A program made the position numbers and the translations under genes. The notes below the pieces were generated by a model. That model did no database searches and was not told the origin of the DNA. It saw only the letters and a program-made list of their open reading frames with translations. DNA of 26,029 nt from Zygnema circumcarinatum (taxonomy: Eukaryota > Streptophyta > Zygnematophyceae > Zygnematales > Zygnemataceae). Each line of letters begins with the position of its first letter. Positions within the stretch are counted from its first letter, which is position 1. The DNA is taken from contig CM074818.1 in assembly GCA_037447605.1 (NCBI GenBank), positions 1,247,476 through 1,273,504 of the forward strand. The letters run 5' to 3'. This document shows positions 10,372 to 21,018 of the stretch, piece by piece.

Positions 10372-13300
10372 CTACGGCGCGCTGCAGGTGTACTTTGCGG
10401 ACCTGAACTTGTTGTCTCCGAGGGTGAAGGCGGCGCTTGTGGTGCCGACCTGGCTGGCGCTCACACCCGATAGCGAGGCCCCCACTCCGCTGAACTCCAC
10501 CCTCACTTTGAACTCTGACAGCTCCTTCGCTTTCCTCGCCTCCTCCGCAGCCTTCTCCTCTTCACTCGGTTCTTTCCCTTTGTATATCAAGTGCTCAGGT
10601 ATGATAGGAATCTGTGCTCGCAGGCGCTGCGGAGCTGCTTTCGGCTGCAAACACGACAGGCAAGGCCCAAACGATAACTTGAAAGTGAGACGTGTCTCTC
10701 TCCTCTCCCTCTTCTCTCCTCACTTTTCTCTCCCCTTTTTCCCCTCTCTCCCCTCTCCCCTCTCTATCCCCAATCTCTTCCCACTCTCTCCCCTCTCTCC
10801 CTTCTCTCTCAACTGCCTTGCTCCACCTGAAGTGCTCCGTTGCAACAGTCATAGCCACCTACGTTTCCATTCCTTTAACTCCCTTCAAAACTATTTTTCC
10901 CGGAGGCTGCATTTTACTTATATTCCCATGGAGATGCAGCAGTATGACACATGAAGCACTTATGCACTCAGACATAGACTTGGATCATGTGGAAATCATC
11001 ATCAATCATCCCCCAAATGCAGCTAACTGCAGCCACTGAGCGTCTATCTTCAGTATCTTCAGTTCGTCAATCCATTTGCCCATTTGACAGAGACATCACC
11101 CACAACATATCCACTACGACCATCATTCTTCTATGTTTGAATCCGATGATTATCTGGGACCGGCAACCCAAGCTTTCGCTGGCAACAGTATCACGCGTAA
11201 ACTATCGCAGCAAGTCAGAATCAGAAGGCTGCAAGACTCCAACAGACCACCCACCCATCCGCACAAATCGCCAATACCGTGCTGACGATTTTCTGAATGA
11301 AAACAGAATAAAAATCTTGCCTGCTATTCAAAAAATCATCAAGACAAAAGTGGTGTATGAAGTGGCCTTCCTCACCTCAACCAGTGGTACGTGCCAGCGG
11401 AGCTCCTTCGTGATCCTGTCAAGCTCAGCACTGCAGCCACAACAACCTCACGCAGGCGACAGAAACATCAGCAGAGACAAATATGTATCGGCATATTCCA
11501 CGCTTCTGCAATAGATGCAATCTGGGCCGGAAACAGTCCCACTCAACATTTTCCCCCCCACCACATACAACAGAGTAGCAGTGAACTTTCCAAGATACAA
11601 GTTCGTGCAGTCTCCCAAAAAGTGAGGATACATGCCCAAAAAGGTGCATTGTATAATGCAGAGAGTTTCCAGGAAGTCACTCCCTCGAACAACCTCGCTA
11701 TTCCACACAGCCTCTACATCCTCATCCTCACATAGATGACATTGAGTGGATCATCCAATGGTAGAGAGCCCCACCTGGGACTGAGTTTGATAGATGCCGG
11801 CGAGAAAGGAAGACTCATGATGAAGGTCACGTTAATGAGAGCTGAAGGAAGAAATGGGTTTGCCACATACTGTCACAAAGCAGCCATTTCGGTCCAGAGT
11901 CAAAAGGGTCCAGGAAAGAGCAGTTGCAGCTGGGAACCTCATTGTTAGTGCTAGGTGAAAGAAAGGATGCAAACCATCATGCTACTTCATACACATTCGG
12001 TGCATTGCGGAAATCCCCCGATGGGCATTCAAGATGCATTGAATTACTTTGACTTCGCATAGCAAGAAAGATGACTTAAGATATAGATTCCAAGATACAA
12101 AATGTTCCAAGGGTGACGAAGAAACAGCACAATGCTCAAATCCCAAATAGGAGTCACTACCTCACCAGTTGACTGGGAGTGTACCTGAATCATGAGAGAA
12201 AGTGAGTCTTCACTTCTGCGAGTGTGAAAACTGCAAAAATGCACATCTCACCAACAACTCACAATTTCAATAAAAAAAAAATCATAATTGTAAATCATTT
12301 GTTGCAGACTGCTTCAACATCTAACCATGATTATGTCGTCAGCCTATGCAGTATCACCGTTAACCCTTTCACTCCACAATCGTTGAGAATGAAGCAGCTA
12401 TACATGAGTAACATCACGTGCAGAGGAGAGCTTTCCAATTAGGACTCCTAAAGCAGCAAAGCGTAGCAATGCAACCACTTTCCGCAGACAAATACGAGGC
12501 AACACCGGCAACGAGAGCTGGGCCTTACCGAATGCGCAGCGGCACAGGAGTGAAACGCGGCTGCAGGAAATATTTAAGAATGGGAATGTCACCTTCCAGT
12601 GATGCCGGAGCTTTAAGGTGGAAGAAACCTTTGCCCAGACTGCTCAAAAGAGCACTCTTCATGATGGCCCTCTGCAGACCATTCAGTGACACACATTAGA
12701 GAGCAAAGTTTTGCAGAAAGATGTGTATGGTGTGTAAGCAGTATCAGCCAGCTACCTCACCTTAATGCCTGCAGCTCCGTCAAGCCTGAAAGAGAACTCC
12801 GTGTCGGCTGTGGCCTTTCTCCCAGGAGGCAGTCTTAAGACAATAATACCCCGTAGACCAACCTTAGATAATTGCAGACCCTTGAATGCAGCATTAATAT
12901 CTTCCGAAATTATAAGAGATGGCATTGCTGCAATCCGTGCTTTTTCTGCATTTGCAGCCGCTGCCTGCAGATCTGCATTTCCACCATGCATAAAGTAAAA
13001 AGGAAGTCAAGCTCCATTATAAAGCAAACAGATGTGCCTACCCACTTCTGCCACGCAAAGAAAGACAAAGCAGCACGCGGGATATTCCAAAAGCAGTGGA
13101 AAGTGCATGTTCCTCTGTAAACTTACTGGGTATGGGTGTGCCGATTCTACAAGGGATTCAAAAACTGCATACCCATTCGCTTCAAAGAAAGCAAACTATC
13201 TCTGGAAATCACCTCACCTGCAACAACCTTTGCTCCAGTAGTGGAGTCCAAGGACGGCCCTTCAGGAGCAGTTCCCGCTAAAGCAGCTTCAAGTCGCTTG

Positions 13301-16300
13301 CCCGGTTCAAGAATTTCGCCCTCCAGACTCCCTAAACCCCCTCCAAAAGCCATATCCACAGAACCCCCAAACTCCGCCGCATCGAGAGCACCCCCACCCC
13401 CCCATGCATCATCATCGTCTCCAAGAAGACCCCCTCCCCCAAAGGCACCTGCCTCGCTCCAGTCCAAACCTCCGTACTGTCCCTCAAAACCCTCTGCGCC
13501 AATGAATTGGCTTTCAGAAACTGTGCCGACCTTCTGGGGTGTCAACACCTGACAGCAAAATGAAAGCATAACAACGTGCTGAGCATTGAAAAGAATCAAC
13601 CAGCCAGTAGGCTCAGTGAACTAATTATACGGCGAGCATTGCTGCTTAAACGCTCATGAAAATAACCAAACCCACTTTCCTGGCAAGAACGAAATATACT
13701 TGCCACTCCTTAAGAAGCAAAACTAAATCAATCTAAACTACATGATTCTGAGTACACGACAACAACAGCTCGGGAATCTCATCCTAATGCAGTCTTGACT
13801 CTCACTTTTCGCAATCGCCATTGATCGACTTTTCCAAACGTAATACAACAAGGACAACCCTCCCATGCATCACTAGCAGTCTCAGAGAAGAAACTCCCAT
13901 CGAGCTGCACACCTGCAGGCCTGCCAGCTGCGCTGCGGGGTCTTCTGCTATCCCCCCTTTTCGGGCAAAGCCGCCCGCCAGCTCCGCTGTAGAGCCCGCA
14001 AGCCGGTCACTCGCTGCAAAGGGGTCGACTGCATCCGCGACTCTCGGCTCTTCAGCCTTCTCAAAGGTTGTCTGAGCAGGGGGGGGAGCAAAGGTCGCCA
14101 TGGCTTCATCTCCAGCCGCATACGCTTCGTCCGGGAGTTCAAAGGTGATTCTCGACAGATGCTGCACGAAGAGGGAGGGGTAACTGGGTGAGGGCAGCAA
14201 GGACATTCAATTGGCGGTTTCTACCTAGACAAGACCAGCATGGGCTACCTTTTGTGTGTCAATTACTGCTCCAAACAAAGAGATGGTGTATGAACACATG
14301 TCCATTTGTTAACGACTGCAAAAAAAATGAGGTCAATTTCTGCCTTCAGCCACCAGGTCCCCCCAGTCTCGCATCCAGGGAAAACACCTGAGACTTAAGG
14401 TCCTTCTTGAGCAGCAGCAGGCCCACTTTTCCCTTGGAGAGTGGGACGATGCCAAGAGCGGCTCCATCTTCAACAACTACAACATCTCTCAAAGCCGGAC
14501 GCAGAGCTATGCTCCACTGGTTGGCTGTGGCAGTAGAGGTTTTCTAACTCACATCGACATTGGCCACACGGTGGATAGAAGCACCCTTGACGACGTTCCA
14601 AGACGCCGACCCTCTTGCCTTCGCTTCAACGTCTGCAACAGAGGCCGGGCTGGGAGTGAGCAGGGAGGCCGGACTGCTCTGCACTGCCGTTATGAGGCTG
14701 CTGAAGCGAGCAGGACTGGCCCCGTGCAGCACCACGGCGAGGGCTAGGTACACCTGCCCAGGTAGGCACACACAGGGAGTGAGTGAGAGGGCGGTGAGAG
14801 GAGGGCCGAGTCTGCCATGGAGCGGGGGAGGCAGCAGAGGCAGCTCACCTCCGCATACCTCCGTGCCAACTTTTCTGATGTCACATCGACACCTCGACAG
14901 GCTGCCACCAGCACACTGTGTCCGCCCATCAGACCCAATAAGCGTTTAAAAACCAATCACCGCGACAAAACCTGAAAATCAAAAGGCGCATATATCTCTC
15001 ATCTGCGTCTTCGCATTATAATTTTTTTTTAGTGGAGGGCTCAACTACTTTTGTATTTTTATCTCCAGCTGAGGAGAAAAAAGGGTAACCTTGTATGAAA
15101 GCTTTCGGACGAATGACATATAAGCTGCTGCAAATGATGACCTCAGCTTTTTGCTCACGGGGAAAATAGGGCTGGCAAGCCTTCCAGACAACAGATAAGG
15201 TACTGAAAACACAAAGAAAAAGCCCTACGTCTCCAACAGATGTCACCCAATCCGAAGTGACTATAGGGCGAAAATTGCTCCTCTGCCGGCACAACAAATT
15301 GATACTTTCCTCAAAATAGTCCCTGTCCTCTGTAAAATCCGAAGACAGGAAAGGAATGCACCTGACGGCCTGACTGACAGTGTGCGTGCAGTCGAAGATG
15401 TTGACTGAGGTGTCATCCTGATCGGCTTTGGTGATGCCCAACACATAGACAGAGTTCACCAGGCGATACACCACTGTAAACCTGCGGCCCTCACATGTAT
15501 CTTCTTAACAGGTATTCCATGCAGCAGACTTGTTTTCCTAAGCACACATACATGATATGTGCATACTTGTAAGTGTCCATGCAAATACAAGTGGATATGT
15601 CATTTCTCATGTAATGGCTCAATCACCAACTACTCTATCAATCCCAAACACCCATAGGAGTCTCAATTGCTTTTCAATTGTCATTCCTAACACGCTTCTG
15701 CTTCCATATTTCCAAGACATGCAGAAAACTGTACTTGTTTGCCTGCTTGCTAAACTTAAATGCTTGGGACACCCCAAACACGTAAGAATTGGTTCCCTAG
15801 AAAATGAATCCCTTACAATAGCCAAACCACTCTTGCAAGCGGAGAATCAATAGAAAACTTTAAGAAAGGAATAGAACCCACTTGTTCTCATGTCCGACAA
15901 CAACTTGGCCACTCGAGGCAGCCAAAGGATCATCTCCCAGCCTGTCCTCACATCAGATTGCAGAGCAACAGTCTACATTAGTCAAAGTTAGATTCTTCAT
16001 ATTTTATTTTAAAGCTAAGATTACGACGCACGACAAGTACCCAAACACGTTCTGTAATCAACAGCAACGATTGGAATAATATCGTGGCAGAGTCATATAG
16101 CCGAAGTCATCCACATTGACAGATTTTAGCCCACAAAAGTTCAGCGTTTCGTCATGCAAGGTTGGTAATGCAGTTGGAGGAGGATACCTTGGATGAACCT
16201 CAAAAGCAACAAGTATCCATATAATGTGAATCCACATCCATGGACAAAACTTTGTTTCAATAAGGTTGATTTATAACCAAATGCGTGGGAGAGAGCGCTA

Positions 16301-17363
16301 AGGCTAAGGACTATGTTAGGCCTTCTTACAACATGCCTTCAGACAGCAAGCTTAACTAGAAACAAGATTCTTGGCGCTGATTTTAATAATTAACAGGGGG
16401 TGCACCTTCATTCAATGTCAGCGGTGATGTCATTTACCTGTACAGTTCACACTTTCTAAATTACTTTAATAACTCGTCTGTCGACCAACGCATCAGAGCA
16501 TTACGTTGAAGTTGATTCAAGTATTTCTAGATTTCAAAGGATATCTAACTACGAGCATCAATAACAATCTCATACAGAATTGTACATTTTCTAAACTTTT
16601 TTTGGCAATCAAACTATATTTTTTTTTCTGTAAATCTAAACTTGAAAAACTAGAAGTTATTGACTTTGTTAAGGTTCTGGCATTGTAGTTTTGTACATTT
16701 TCATATATATATCACTACTTAGCTTTAATGTTTTTATGATATCTTTAATTCAAAGGTAACCAAGTTTCGGAATCTATAGCATGCCTATCTACTGTTATCA
16801 GTGGGACGTCTGAAAGTGGAGACTCTCAGCTACCTTCGACTGTAATGCACTAAAGCTAGAGAATCAGATACTCCTCGTTTTGGCAGTAAATGATGTGGAG
16901 CTTGAAGTGCCCTTTTCATGCTGATGATGTGCATCCATTTATTGGCAATGCATTTCTTCAGGTGCGTCCCTTCAAGAAACAACCAAAACAAATTCGAATC
17001 AATAGCGGTCGTGCGTGGAGTCGAGACGGACCTTTCATTCAATCCCTCGGCAGAATCCCGAGTCGAGTCCAGCAGTCTCGTGCTGCGAAAAGCCGATGAT
17101 GCCGCCATGGCGCGCACTGGGGGGAACCATGGCAGCCTGCACACAATCCGGCGAGTGAGGAAGCTGTGCGGAGATCGCAGCAGGCCGCCGCTCACGCCGA
17201 CTGGCGCCGCCGTGCTCCGGCCATGGCGCGGGAGCAAGGAAGGCCGACAGAGGCAGAGGCAGAGGCAACGAGCGAGGCCAAGGCCAGGACAGGTGTTCCC
17301 TTACGTCTGCAAGAGGATGTCCGCTCCCTGCGCGGGCTGCAGCGCCAGCGCGAGGCACGCCAT
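10372..17363 (-). CDS. TML: TML, muniscin-like mu-homology subunit of the TPLATE endocytic complex, 14 exons
   Basis: Subunit of the plant TPLATE adaptor complex, acting in clathrin-mediated endocytosis at the plasma membrane. Exons in transcript order: 17363-17305, 17136-17032, 15941-15882, 15481-15362, 14915-14849, 14753-14553, 14161-13913, 13548-13218, 12972-12761, 12671-12529, 12230-12185, 11869-11775, 11430-11376, 10644-10372 (TAG). All 13 introns are GT-AG with matching phases; the sum is 2016 nt, 671 residues, close to about 630 in Arabidopsis. The start MACLALALQPAQGADILLQT matches the conserved N-terminus. Next come VVYRLVNSVYVLGITKADQD (about 78-97), VLVAACRGVDVT, a linker with DPLAAS and DPFAAS motifs, and an acidic Gly-rich segment containing a DDDDAW run. 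The mu-homology domain occupies the C-terminal part (SLIISEDINAAF; ILKYFLQPRFTPVPLRIR; KELRWHVP) and ends in AKYTCSAP. The call rests on remembered similarity to Arabidopsis TML across nearly every exon. Confidence 0.93.
10690..10810 (-). repeat. Purine-rich (on the transcript) tract in TML intron 13
   Basis: The plus strand is almost entirely C and T, so the TML pre-mRNA carries a GA-rich run shortly upstream of the acceptor of the last exon (exon start 10644). The tract is low-complexity and the reading frames over it are artefacts. Confidence 0.75.
14388..14516 (-). other. TML: Candidate in-frame cassette exon in TML intron 6
   Basis: On the TML strand a 129-nt open stretch lies between an ACCAG acceptor (14518-14517) and a CTCAG|GTGTTT donor (14387). 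It reads WSIALRPALR...LLLLKKDLKSQ, 43 codons. Introns on both sides would be phase 0, so inclusion keeps the frame and gives a 714-residue product. Homologues I remember join the flanking exons directly, so the default model omits it. It may be an alternative exon or chance. Confidence 0.3.
15942..17031 (-). other. TML: Long AT-rich intron 2 of TML
   Basis: At 1090 bp this is the longest TML intron. Its borders are AG|GTCCGT and GGACAG|G, joining ...GLNER to LGDDPLAAS. The part near 16560-16760 is very AT-rich. No coding segment resembling TML or any other recognised protein is seen inside it. Confidence 0.7.
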
Positions 17364-17438
17364 GGCGGGGGCGAGCTCCGCCTGCTCGCTTGCTCGCTCG
17401 CTCGCTCGCCCTTGCCACAGGCGCCCTCCCGCTCAGCC

Positions 17439-17483
17439 AGTATCGGCAGTATCTTTAGTATCGGAAGTATTGGTAGTATATCG
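17439..17483. repeat. 9-bp tandem repeat, five units, upstream of TML
   Basis: Units AGTATCGGC, AGTATCTTT, AGTATCGGA, AGTATTGGT and AGTATATCG follow with no gap, sharing AGTAT and diverging after it. The array lies 76-120 nt upstream of the TML ATG and runs into the palindrome TATCGCGATA (about 17480-17489). Confidence 0.85.
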
Positions 17484-17679
17484 CGATACGAGACGCCAAA
17501 AATGTTTTTACCGCGCTCTTGCGCCCGTTTTGGGGCGGACGCGAAAAGGAAGGAAGTCGAGGGGAAATAATTGCAAAGTTGAGCCGTGAGGAAATTTGTT
17601 TGGGCCAGAAAGGAACGTCCGCGGGCAGTATCGAGGGCTGGCCGATATATTCGATACGCGGGCCAACTGCTGCGGTTGA

Positions 17680-17704
17680 GGGAGAGAGAGAGAGAGAGAG
17701 GGAG
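17680..17704. repeat. (GA)n microsatellite
   Basis: Uninterrupted GA dinucleotides flanked by G-rich bases, about 320 nt upstream of the TML start codon. On the TML sense strand this is (CT)n. Confidence 0.85.
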
Positions 17705-17960
17705 TTCTGACGACCACGCGGGTAAAATCAATCGTTTGAACACGGGTTGGAGCAGTGCTGATAAGGATCCTCACACATACATCCTCACATCCTCACAAGG
17801 AACGTAGAAAATGGCAGGCAGGAATGGTGGATTAAAAAGGTTAAAAAGGTTTCTAAAAAGCTCAAGTGTTTAACTTAAATGGTCAAAACGTTCACGGGGG
17901 CTTAGAGCAGCCCTTTACGCAACTTCCGCTGCGCGGTTTTCCCCTCCCTTGGAGCTAAGC

Positions 17961-18530
17961 TGCTCAATTGAAGAGAAGAACACGCTCTGTGATTCTGCCT
18001 GGCAAGAACTGCATTGAAAAGTCCTTTTTAGTTTCGTTTCAGTGTTTCAATTTAGAAGTAACAATGCTATGCAAAATGCGTGTTTTTCAGTATATTGATA
18101 TGGCGATCGCAGATTTGCCTAACTTAAAGCACATTCATGGTCATTTCATCTATATACCACTAATGGAAATTTGAGGAAAGGATTGCAAAGCTTGATGTAA
18201 AAGTGTGGTGCTATACGACGATACCGCGCTGAACGGGGTTTGAGATTACACCGCAGAAAGCGATAATTTCGGATTATAACGACTTTAGTGTGACATATTG
18301 ATCTCATGATGGCGAGAGCTCACAAATTTTAGGATGAGAGCGTTAGTGGAGTGGTCAGGCGGCCGTGGATACGGGATTGAGAGCGGCCATGGACCTAACA
18401 GCATGCACTCACAGTAGGCTTTAGACGCTTACATGACTGGTAAACCTTGGATAATTTGGAAGCATGTCCAACGTTCCTAAGAAATACAGAATTGGAGTTT
18501 CATGGCTCCGTGACTTGCAAGATGTGCCTC
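17961..18530. other. Intergenic stretch, nothing recognised
   Basis: A 68-codon plus-strand frame (17968-18174) has no recognisable domain or codon signature. The rest is unique-looking sequence with many stops. I see no RNA gene or transposon feature. Confidence 0.5.
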
Positions 18531-18549
18531 ATCCGTGAATTTCTTTAAC

Positions 18550-18880
18550 CGAATGTGTCAGAGAATGGGGGAAATGAGGGAGAGGGAGGGGAAGGGAGGG
18601 AGCACGAAGGAGGTGGGAGAAGGAAAAAGAGTGTGGATGATGCGAGAAGCAACGAGGTCTGTTATACAGAAAACCTCAGCTAAACACAATAAATATTGGA
18701 ACTTTGGCGCGGCTCAAAGTATAGAGAGAGGGAGAGGGAGGGAGGGCGAGGGCGACAAACGGAGAGGGGGAGGGGGCAAGGGAAGGGAGGCGGGGAGAAT
18801 GAGAGAGGGCAAGAGAGTAAGGATGAGAGAGAGCGGGACAGGGACGGAGAGGGAGAGTGACATAGAAAGAGAGAGGGGCG
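18550..18880. repeat. Long GA-rich low-complexity tract
   Basis: The plus strand is dominated by G and A in GGGAGAG-like blocks, interrupted around 18640-18715 by mixed sequence. Frames of 85-147 codons that cross it have the repetitive R/E/G or P/S/L composition expected of such tracts and are not genes. Confidence 0.75.
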
Positions 18881-19040
18881 ATGTTTGACTGGTACGATAC
18901 CCTCCTCTGTATCCCTTTCTTTCGAGTGACAGTCCAAGATGCTGAGGATGAAGATCCACGCTTGACCCCATGGACTTCGGTAAGCTCCATTTACGGAAAG
19001 AGGGAGGGCTCAGTTGCACGGAAAGAGTTCCAATAAGGGG

Positions 19041-19626
19041 GGTCAGACCTTGACCATCGCCAAACCAATAGGGGGAGTCAGACCTTGACCATCGCCAAAC
19101 CAATTCCGCGAGCCCGTCGGGCCAATTCCGCGTTGTACGGCAGGCTTTTTCCGCCAAAAGTGGACGTTCGACAGGCTCGGGAGCCGAGCCTGTATCTTAA
19201 TTTTGTAACCTATTTCGAAGTACGGACGGGAAAGACAGGTTCGGGGGGAGCCGCGGTTTCCGAGCCGAATTCTGCAATCGAAATCAATACCTTTTCGCAG
19301 AGGGAATCTTTGAATTCCGCAGGGAGAGTCAGACCTTGACCATCGCTTACGAAATTCAAAGATTCCCTATACTAAGAGGTATCGATTTCGATTCCTGAAT
19401 TCGTATCGGTAACCGCGGCTCCCCCGAACCTGTCTGTCCCGTCCGTACTACGAAAAGGGTTACGAAAAGGGCCCCAAATAGGGAGAGTCAGACCTTGACC
19501 ATCGCCAAACCAATTTCGTAAGCCCGTCGGGTCTATTCCGCCTTGTACGGCAAGCCTTTTTCGCAAAAAGTGGCCGTTCCACAGGTTCGGGCGCCGCGAA
19601 TTCAAGCGAGCAATTTCGTAACCTTT
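19041..19626. mobile_element. Foldback-type repeat structure
   Basis: Inverted arms at about 19205-19320 and 19351-19463 are imperfect reverse complements over more than 100 bp (for example GACAGGTTCGGGGGGAGCCG against CGGCTCCCCCGAACCTGTC). Outside them, about 19074-19213 and 19484-19626 are direct repeats of each other (CAAACCAATT, then GAGCCCGTCGGG / AAGCCCGTCGGG, then TTGTACGGCA). The 19-nt motif GTCAGACCTTGACCATCGC occurs four times, starting at 19042, 19077, 19328 (between the arms) and 19487. No coding capacity is seen. It resembles a foldback or MITE-like element or a nested pair of such elements; family unknown. Confidence 0.65.
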
Positions 19627-19639
19627 TGCATCTCCGGGC

Positions 19640-19800
19640 CAGGTTTGACTCCCCCCTTTTCGCCCCGCCGCGCTCCATCCGCCGCCCGCCGCCCGCCGCC
19701 CTCCGTTTTGTCGCCACGAGCGTCACCACCGCGCAAGCGGCGTCCCGCCGTGGCGCCTTGCGCCTGCCGCCTGCCCGCCTGCTCGCTCGCTGCGAGCTCA
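19640..19800. other. GC- and CpG-rich stretch
   Basis: The sequence is rich in CCGCC and CGCC repeats and ends in a CTCGCTCGCTG run resembling the one near 17390-17410 beside TML exon 1. It could be promoter-like DNA or a carried-along fragment. No gene model is supported. Confidence 0.4.
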
Positions 19801-19809
19801 GATCAGCTC

Positions 19810-19828
19810 GGGTTTAGGGTTTAGGGTT
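19810..19828. repeat. Telobox / short plant telomere-type repeat
   Basis: GGGTTTAGGGTTTAGGGTT contains two full TTTAGGG units and a partial one. Short copies occur in plant promoters and at interstitial sites. A true telomere is excluded because non-telomeric sequence continues on both sides. Confidence 0.85.
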
Positions 19829-19911
19829 GCTCCCTCGTCACCGCCCGAGACATCCTTGCAGCGGAGCGAGCAGAGCGAGGAGAGTGAGCAGAGTGAGCAA
19901 AGAGACACTAT

Positions 19912-20600
19912 CTAACGCAGGTTTTGCAAAAACTGCTTAACACTGCCAGTTTGGACCAAGTTCTGATACTTATCCTTGGCCTTTATTCTCGGGTCCAAGG
20001 ACCCAAAACGTTTGATAAATTTTTCTCTGAATTTGTCTCAATCATCCTTGATTTTATCTGAAAGGCCTTCATACATGCAGTATGCAACGCCTTTGAGTGA
20101 AAGTTAAGCAAAGCTTACCCACTCCAATAAAGAATAATTTATCGTATGAAGGTAACCCTTAACTTGACCCAACCACTCCTCAATAGTACAATTGGTTGAA
20201 GGGTAATCACCCTAATAAGAGATCTGGGCTATGTTGGTCTAATTCTTTTTTGTATCTTGGGTATGTTGCAAAAGGATAGTCCCAAACCTAAGAGCTCCTT
20301 TGCCACCAGCAATTGCCCCTTGTGGGGGTCTTGCCACTATTGGGTGGTTTGCCACCCTACAAGGGTGATTTCTCCTTGTTGACAAAACAAGGAGATTTGT
20401 TTTTTATCGACTATTCTTAACAGTCGGGTGGGAAATCAAATTAAACAAAATAATGGGGTGGCAACCCTTACCCTAACCTTAGGATCTGCTGCACTACTTC
20501 CTCTATAGCCTGAAAGAAGGTGCGGGGCATACCTTCTTCAAAATTCTTGAGCTTGTTTAAAAAGCTCTTAAATTCCGTTTGAAGCGTGTTTACCAATTAA
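19912..20600 (-). pseudogene. Decayed Ty3/gypsy gag fragment
   Basis: On the minus strand one frame reads EEWLGQVKGYLHTINYSLLE, then, after an in-frame stop, LKGVAYCMYEGLSDKIKDD, a second stop (TGA), and DKFREKFIKRFGSLDP followed by LVQTGSVKQFLQNL. This order of a W-x-x-QV segment, a LKGxA segment and an F..RFG.LDP...QTGSV segment is typical of the gag capsid region of plant gypsy elements. The frame ends at 19912 where unrelated sequence begins, so the element is truncated. Further upstream (to about 20600) gag-like pieces lie in other frames. Confidence 0.65.
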
Positions 20601-21005
20601 CAGACAGTGAGATCTAGTTTGTCCATCCTATAAGCTTTAGTGGTAGTAATATTTACCATTGTAAAGATCTTTAACTTTAAAGCCTTAATCCATCCTTTGA
20701 GGATCCAAAAAGTGTTTACAGTAATAAAGGTTTTGTCTTCACTCACCGTAAAGTTTGCGGGAACCTCTAGTGTCAGTTGCAACGGTTACTTGAAAGGAGG
20801 GGTAAGATCCAGCGGATAGTCTAGACTATATATGAGTAATAGTCTATGGTAATCCATTGGTGCAGAAGCTGTCCTTAGTGTTTCTCCATGGGGTCATTGT
20901 GCTAGACGGTTCATGGTGGTGGTGGGCTTAAAGGCCTTAGATCTCACGCGTGTGGTCACCATGTCCCAAGGATGCCAAGAAAGCAAAAAAAAAACTTTTT
21001 AATTA

Positions 21006-21018
21006 GCTTTGGTATCAA
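21006..21018 (-). other. Primer-binding-site-like sequence
   Basis: On the minus strand TTGATACCAAAGC follows a potential LTR end (...GTTACA). It matches the plant initiator tRNA-Met type site TTGGTATCAGAGC at 10 of 13 positions; the three differences are transitions. Its position between the LTR candidate and gag is correct for a minus-strand gypsy element. Confidence 0.4.

Larger units (their letters stand above)
17364..17960 (-). promoter_or_regulatory. 5' flank / 5' UTR region of TML
   Basis: This is the sequence upstream of the TML start at 17363. It holds a CTCGC-rich GC stretch, the 9-bp array at 17439-17483 and a (GA)n run at about 17680-17704, which reads as CT on the TML strand, as is common in plant 5' leaders. 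No convincing TATA box or transcription start can be fixed. Long frames here, on both strands, come from low complexity. Confidence 0.45.

Noticed and set aside
13136-13552. 138-codon plus-strand frame rich in Pro and Ser
   Set aside because: It is the antisense shadow of TML exon 8, whose Gly-rich acidic sequence reads as Pro/Ser on the other strand.
14400-14720. Long plus-strand open stretch opposite TML exon 6 and intron 6
   Set aside because: Although open for about 100 codons, it overlaps the well-supported exon 6 in antisense and matches nothing I know.
16918-17589. 223-codon plus-strand open frame
   Set aside because: It lies antisense to TML exons 1 and 2 and a GC-rich low-complexity flank. 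Its composition (R/Q/S runs) is explained by the repeats, and no domain is recognisable.
17192-17743. Minus-strand frame as an N-terminal extension of TML
   Set aside because: It is in a different frame from the MACLALALQPAQ start and is made of low-complexity CT-repeat and 9-bp-repeat translations. The conserved N-terminus begins at 17363.
18535-18888. 117-codon R/E/G-rich plus-strand frame and its minus-strand counterparts
   Set aside because: Translation of a GA-rich tract. All frames are repetitive and no start or homology is supported.
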